DNA from: Acidobacteriota bacterium
GTDB taxonomy: Bacteria > Acidobacteriota > Terriglobia > Terriglobales > Acidobacteriaceae
Assembly (NCBI GenBank): GCA_021851335.1
Contig: JAJZEA010000007.1
Coordinates: 24,665-88,664 of the forward strand
DNA length: 64,000 nucleotides
Reading direction: 5' to 3'
The notes beneath the pieces were generated by a model. It was not told where the DNA came from, ran no database searches, and saw only the letters and a program-made list of their open reading frames with translations. A program made the position numbers and the translations under genes. The stretch's first letter is position 1, and each line of letters begins with the position of its first letter. Of the stretch, positions 60,976 through 64,000 are shown piece after piece.

Positions 60976-61956
60976 TTATTTGGGTGCCGGACCGTCCATC
61001 TGCGACTGATAGACGATGATCTGCTTGAGCGCATCATAGGGCACTCCACCCAGCGGAATCAGGCGGCCGTTAATCGCGAGCGACGGGGTCTGATTGACGC
61101 CGAGATCCTCGGCCAGCTTGATCTGGCCTTGGACGGTTGCCTGTGTGGCCGCCGTGGTCGAGCAAGCCTGCACCTTGTCCGGGCTGAGACCGGCTGCGGT
61201 GACGGCACTGTTGAGTGTGAGCGTGGTGCTGTCATCGGTCGTCAGTCCAGCCTGCCCATCAAATACGGCCTTGTCATATTTGAAAAACGCCGCATTTCCG
61301 CCCAGTTGCGCAACGCAAACACCGTAGGCTGCGGCGCGGAATGCCTGCGCATGAACGTGGGTCAGCGGGAAGTTCTGGAAGATGATGTGCGCGTTGGGAA
61401 AATCGGCGGCAAGCTTTTCCATGGTCGGTTCGGCAGCTTTGCAATGCGGGCACTGGAAATCGGCGAACTCGACCAGGATGAGATCGCGCGGAGCCGCACC
61501 CTCCCACGGACCCGTTGCGCGGCTCAGCAGCGTGGCGCGGTTTTCGTCATAGGGGCGCGTGCCAAAGGGCAGAATTTCGCCGCCGGTGATGATGTGCTTT
61601 CCGTCTGGCATGGTGAAAAACTGAAGCGCGCTGAGTTGGGCGTTTCCGCGTGTGCCCACGATGACGACGACGCTGGAGACACCATCAACCTGCGTTTTGG
61701 CGATGCGCTGCACCTGGAAGAGCCGGTTCTGGTCATAGCCCCAGGTGGACTTCAGGAAACCATTGACCTGATCGACGGTGGGCGAAGTGGCGGTGAAATC
61801 TTTCGGATCCGGCTTGGGGAAGACAGGTCCGGCGATTGCACCCGCGCCCTGCGCCGGAGCAGGAGGAATATTCTGCTGCGCGTAGGTCACGGGGACGAGA
61901 ACAGTGGCGCAAAGTGCCAGCAACAGCAGGTTACGAGACGAAGAAAGAAACTTCAA
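60976..61956 (-). CDS. Exported DsbA-like thioredoxin-fold protein (CPHC)
   Basis: 326 aa. Signal peptide at residues 1-27 (LLLLALCATVLVPVTYAQQ). Residues about 50-150 are an N-terminal extra domain (SPTVDQVNGFLKSTWGYDQN, a DsbC-like hotdog/cystatin look). The DsbA catalytic domain follows: VEFADFQCPHCKAAEPTMEK with Cys169-Pro-His-Cys172 and the cis-Pro loop VNQTPSLAINGRLIPLGG. CPHC is the DsbA-type redox centre, so it probably oxidises or isomerises periplasmic thiols, possibly in a disulfide system. The start is TTG 61954-61956 with AAGGAG 8 nt upstream, giving a good signal peptide. It precedes or follows nadE on the same strand by 56 bp. Confidence 0.9.
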   Translation of the reverse strand: MKFLSSSRNLLLLALCATVLVPVTYAQQNIPPAPAQGAGAIAGPVFPKPDPKDFTATSPTVDQVNGFLKSTWGYDQNRLFQVQRIAKTQVDGVSSVVVIVGTRGNAQLSALQFFTMPDGKHIITGGEILPFGTRPYDENRATLLSRATGPWEGAAPRDLILVEFADFQCPHCKAAEPTMEKLAADFPNAHIIFQNFPLTHVHAQAFRAAAYGVCVAQLGGNAAFFKYDKAVFDGQAGLTTDDSTTLTLNSAVTAAGLSPDKVQACSTTAATQATVQGQIKLAEDLGVNQTPSLAINGRLIPLGGVPYDALKQIIVYQSQMDGPAPK

Positions 61957-62012
61957 TGGCGATTCTCCTTTGTTTGCGGAGGCACACAAGGTGCCAAGCG
62001 GCATCTACTGGT

Positions 62013-63713
62013 TTATACCTGACGGTGAGCGGCTATGGGAAATCTGCGACCGCTGCCGAACGATTTGGGAGTGACTTTGAGCACAGGCGCAGCCTGCTGA
62101 CGCTTGTATTCGCTGCGTTCCACCAGAGCGACCACAGACTCGACGAGAGGCCGAGCGAAACCGGAGCGGACGATGATCTCTTCCGTGGATTCGCCGCGCT
62201 CGATGTAGGCGGCGAGAATGGGATCAAGCACATCGTAGGGCGGCAAGGAGTCGCTGTCTTTTTGATCTGGCCGCAGCTCAGCCGATGGCGATTTGGTGAG
62301 GATGGCCTTCGGAATCACCTCCTGCTCACGATTGATCCAGCGGCAGAGATCGTAGACGCGTGTCTTGAGCAAGTCTCCGATCACGGCGAGCGCGCCGACC
62401 ATATCGCCGTAGAGCGTGCAGTATCCAACCGACATCTCCGATTTGTTTCCTGTGGTGAGCACAAGGGAGGAAAACTTGTTGGACATCGCCATGAGCAGCG
62501 TGCCTCGGATTCGCGACTGGAGATTTTCTTCAGTGAGATCCGGCGTGCAGCCCGCGAAAAGCGGCTGAAGTGTCTGGGTGAAGGTCTGAAAGATGGTCTG
62601 GATGCCGACAATCTCAAAACGCACCCCAAGATTGCGAGCAAGCTGTCGGCTGTCTTCGATGGATCCTGGAGAAGAATACTGGCTTGGCATGCCGAGGGTG
62701 AGCACGTTCTCTGCGCCAAGTGCCTCAGCGGCAATCACAGCAACCAGCGCTGAATCGATGCCGCCGCTCAGACCGAGAATCGCCTTGCGAAAACCTGTTT
62801 TGTGAATATAGTCGCGGGTGCCGAGGACGAGCGCGTCGAAAAGCTCCTGCTCTGCCACTGGCTGGGTTGCGGGGGATTGGGTCGCAGGAGTTTCCGCTGC
62901 GTTTTCCAGGCGGTTCGGATCGAGGGAAGCGATGCCGCGCAGTTGATTGGAATCCGCATAGACGAGATCTTGCCGGAAGGCGTCAGCTTGTGCGAGACAC
63001 CGACCGGAAGCATCGAGGGCAAACGAGGAGCCGTCGAAGACGAGACTGTCGTTCCCGCCGATCTGATTGACAAAGACGACAGGCAGGCTGTGACGCGCCG
63101 CGATGGCCTGAAGCATGCGCTTGCGAATTGCGGGCTTGCCGACCCAGTACGGCGAGGCTGAGATATTGATGAGCAGCGTCGGGCGATCCGCAGCCAGGCG
63201 TTCGATTGGATCGACGGGGTAGAAGCGCTGCGGCCAGAAGTCTTTGTCATTCCAGGCATCTTCACAGATGGTGATGGCCAGCCGTTCGCCTTCCCATTCG
63301 CAGATGGACTGTTCCGTTGCGGGGGCGAAGTAACGCTGCTCATCGAAGACATCGTAGAAAGGCAGCAACATCTTCTGCTGCTGGAAGACGATGCGGCCCC
63401 GATCGATCAGCAGTGCGACATTGATGGCCGGCTTGCCGCTGCCATCGGGTGCAGGCAGCGCAACACCAAGCAGGATTGCGATGGGAAGCTCGGCGGTGAG
63501 CTTCTGGAACGAGTCGGTGGAAGCCTGGCAGCGAGCAAGAAAGGAAGCCTTGTCGAGCAGGTCTGCTGGTGGATAGCCGGGGATGGCCAGTTCCGGAAAG
63601 ACGATCAAACGAGCCTGCGCAGCCGCCGCGCGACGGACTGCGTCTTCAATCTGTTTGGAATTTGCCGCGAAGTCCCCAACGGTGGGGTTGGTCTGGGCAA
63701 GAGCGATCTTCAC
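62013..63713 (-). CDS. nadE: Glutamine-dependent NAD+ synthetase
   Basis: 566 aa two-domain enzyme. The N-terminal nitrilase-like glutaminase (residues 1-270) has Glu41 in FPELAIPGYPPAD, Lys114 in QQKMLLPFYDVFDEQRYF and Cys150 in AITICEDAW. The C-terminal synthetase has the PP-loop LGLSGGIDSALVAVIAAEALG, GMPSQYSSPGS, LTTGNKSEMSVGYCTLYGDM and the KSPSAELRPDQKDSDSLPPYDVLD ending. It amidates NaAD to NAD using glutamine and ATP. The start GTG 63711-63713 gives the conserved MKIALAQTNPTVGDF; no Shine-Dalgarno is seen before it. A linker duplication (ATQSPATQP) separates the domains. Confidence 0.95.
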   Translation of the reverse strand: MKIALAQTNPTVGDFAANSKQIEDAVRRAAAAQARLIVFPELAIPGYPPADLLDKASFLARCQASTDSFQKLTAELPIAILLGVALPAPDGSGKPAINVALLIDRGRIVFQQQKMLLPFYDVFDEQRYFAPATEQSICEWEGERLAITICEDAWNDKDFWPQRFYPVDPIERLAADRPTLLINISASPYWVGKPAIRKRMLQAIAARHSLPVVFVNQIGGNDSLVFDGSSFALDASGRCLAQADAFRQDLVYADSNQLRGIASLDPNRLENAAETPATQSPATQPVAEQELFDALVLGTRDYIHKTGFRKAILGLSGGIDSALVAVIAAEALGAENVLTLGMPSQYSSPGSIEDSRQLARNLGVRFEIVGIQTIFQTFTQTLQPLFAGCTPDLTEENLQSRIRGTLLMAMSNKFSSLVLTTGNKSEMSVGYCTLYGDMVGALAVIGDLLKTRVYDLCRWINREQEVIPKAILTKSPSAELRPDQKDSDSLPPYDVLDPILAAYIERGESTEEIIVRSGFARPLVESVVALVERSEYKRQQAAPVLKVTPKSFGSGRRFPIAAHRQV

Positions 63714-64000
63714 AGTATCAGTGTAACTGAGATGCGCCAGAACCTGAGGCTGCGAAGCTGATGAGCCGAGAGCCGGATTTGCCGCGACCCTGCGATGGAA
63801 GCATGACCCGCCGGAGTTGCAATCAGGAACCAGTGCCGGCAAAGACTACGCCGATGGTGCGAAGGATGATCTTGGGAACCTCTGCGCAGGTTCGTGATTT
63901 TGTAGCGGAGGCGTGAGCGCGGATAAATTCTTAATTGTGAAGCGGATTTCTGTCAAAAAGTGCGGGGTGCGGCTTGCCTTTTTCGTCTCTGTGAGGCCGT
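63714..64000. other. Right-edge region, no supported gene
   Basis: On the minus strand a 35-codon stretch ending at a TGA at 63823-63825 would read ...EVPKIILRTIGVVFAGTGS, which resembles the C-terminus of bacterial sugar transferases. A TAA lies 36 codons upstream in this frame and there is no start codon, so this is a remnant or a coincidence. A TACACT sequence about 10 nt before the nadE GTG could be a -10 element, which would make that mRNA nearly leaderless (weak). The remaining edge bases show no gene. Confidence 0.3.

Overview
The window looks like a chromosomal stretch from an Acidobacteriota bacterium, probably near Acidobacteriaceae (Terriglobus/Granulicella/Edaphobacter-like). This is inferred from high GC, the futalosine menaquinone gene mqnA, the bacillithiol enzyme BshC, a TonB receptor with an N-terminal carboxypeptidase-regulatory-like domain, an OprB-like porin and frequent GTG/TTG starts. 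I see no insertion sequence, prophage, CRISPR array or tRNA. Most of the window is ordinary core genome. The accessory-looking part is about 31-51 kb.

Layout. 1-8.4 kb: the end of a sugar-acid (xylonate-type) dehydratase, an orphan histidine kinase with a cyclic-nucleotide-binding domain, a secreted M16 peptidase and small conserved proteins. 8.4-23.9 kb: housekeeping genes (topA, dprA, mqnA, fabH, the SRP RNA ffs, rimO, yacG, pgpA, cinA, an esterase, bshC, a NUDIX hydrolase, a cold-shock protein). 24-31.2 kb: bacterial PolX, two membrane-anchored proteins of unknown role, citrate synthase, and cysteine desulfurase overlapping mnmA, which fits sulfur transfer for tRNA 2-thiolation. 31.2-34.5 kb: a TonB receptor under a cobalamin riboswitch, next to an RcnR/FrmR-type metal regulator with its own operator-like site. 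34.9-36.8 kb: a small protein and an OprB-like porin. 36.9-40.7 kb: blaI-blaR1-htrA on the minus strand. 41.7-48.6 kb: a four-gene translationally coupled operon (two DUF1989 proteins, a biotin-dependent urea/guanidine carboxylase, allophanate hydrolase), best read as guanidine catabolism. 48.6-51.5 kb: a glutathione-peroxidase-like protein without its cysteines, a LysR regulator and a secreted beta-propeller. 51.8-60.8 kb: smc, purC, cvpA, a Fis-type HTH protein, a HAD phosphatase and a secretin-family protein. 61-63.7 kb: a secreted DsbA-like protein and nadE.

Most interesting signal: two 16-bp inverted repeats of the form AACTAA-N4-TTAGTT, one in the blaI promoter region and one just inside the start of the HtrA gene. 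No other copy was seen by eye. They suggest that the BlaI/BlaR1 pair (whose BlaR1 has no penicillin-binding sensor domain) controls an envelope protease rather than a beta-lactamase. Other points are an orphan metal-regulator-type operator in a 1.1-kb gene-free gap, an acidic insertion in the SMC head, a GPx fold without catalytic cysteine, a CRP-type palindrome before purC, paired DnaA boxes before smc, and many short tandem duplications at gene ends and in linkers.
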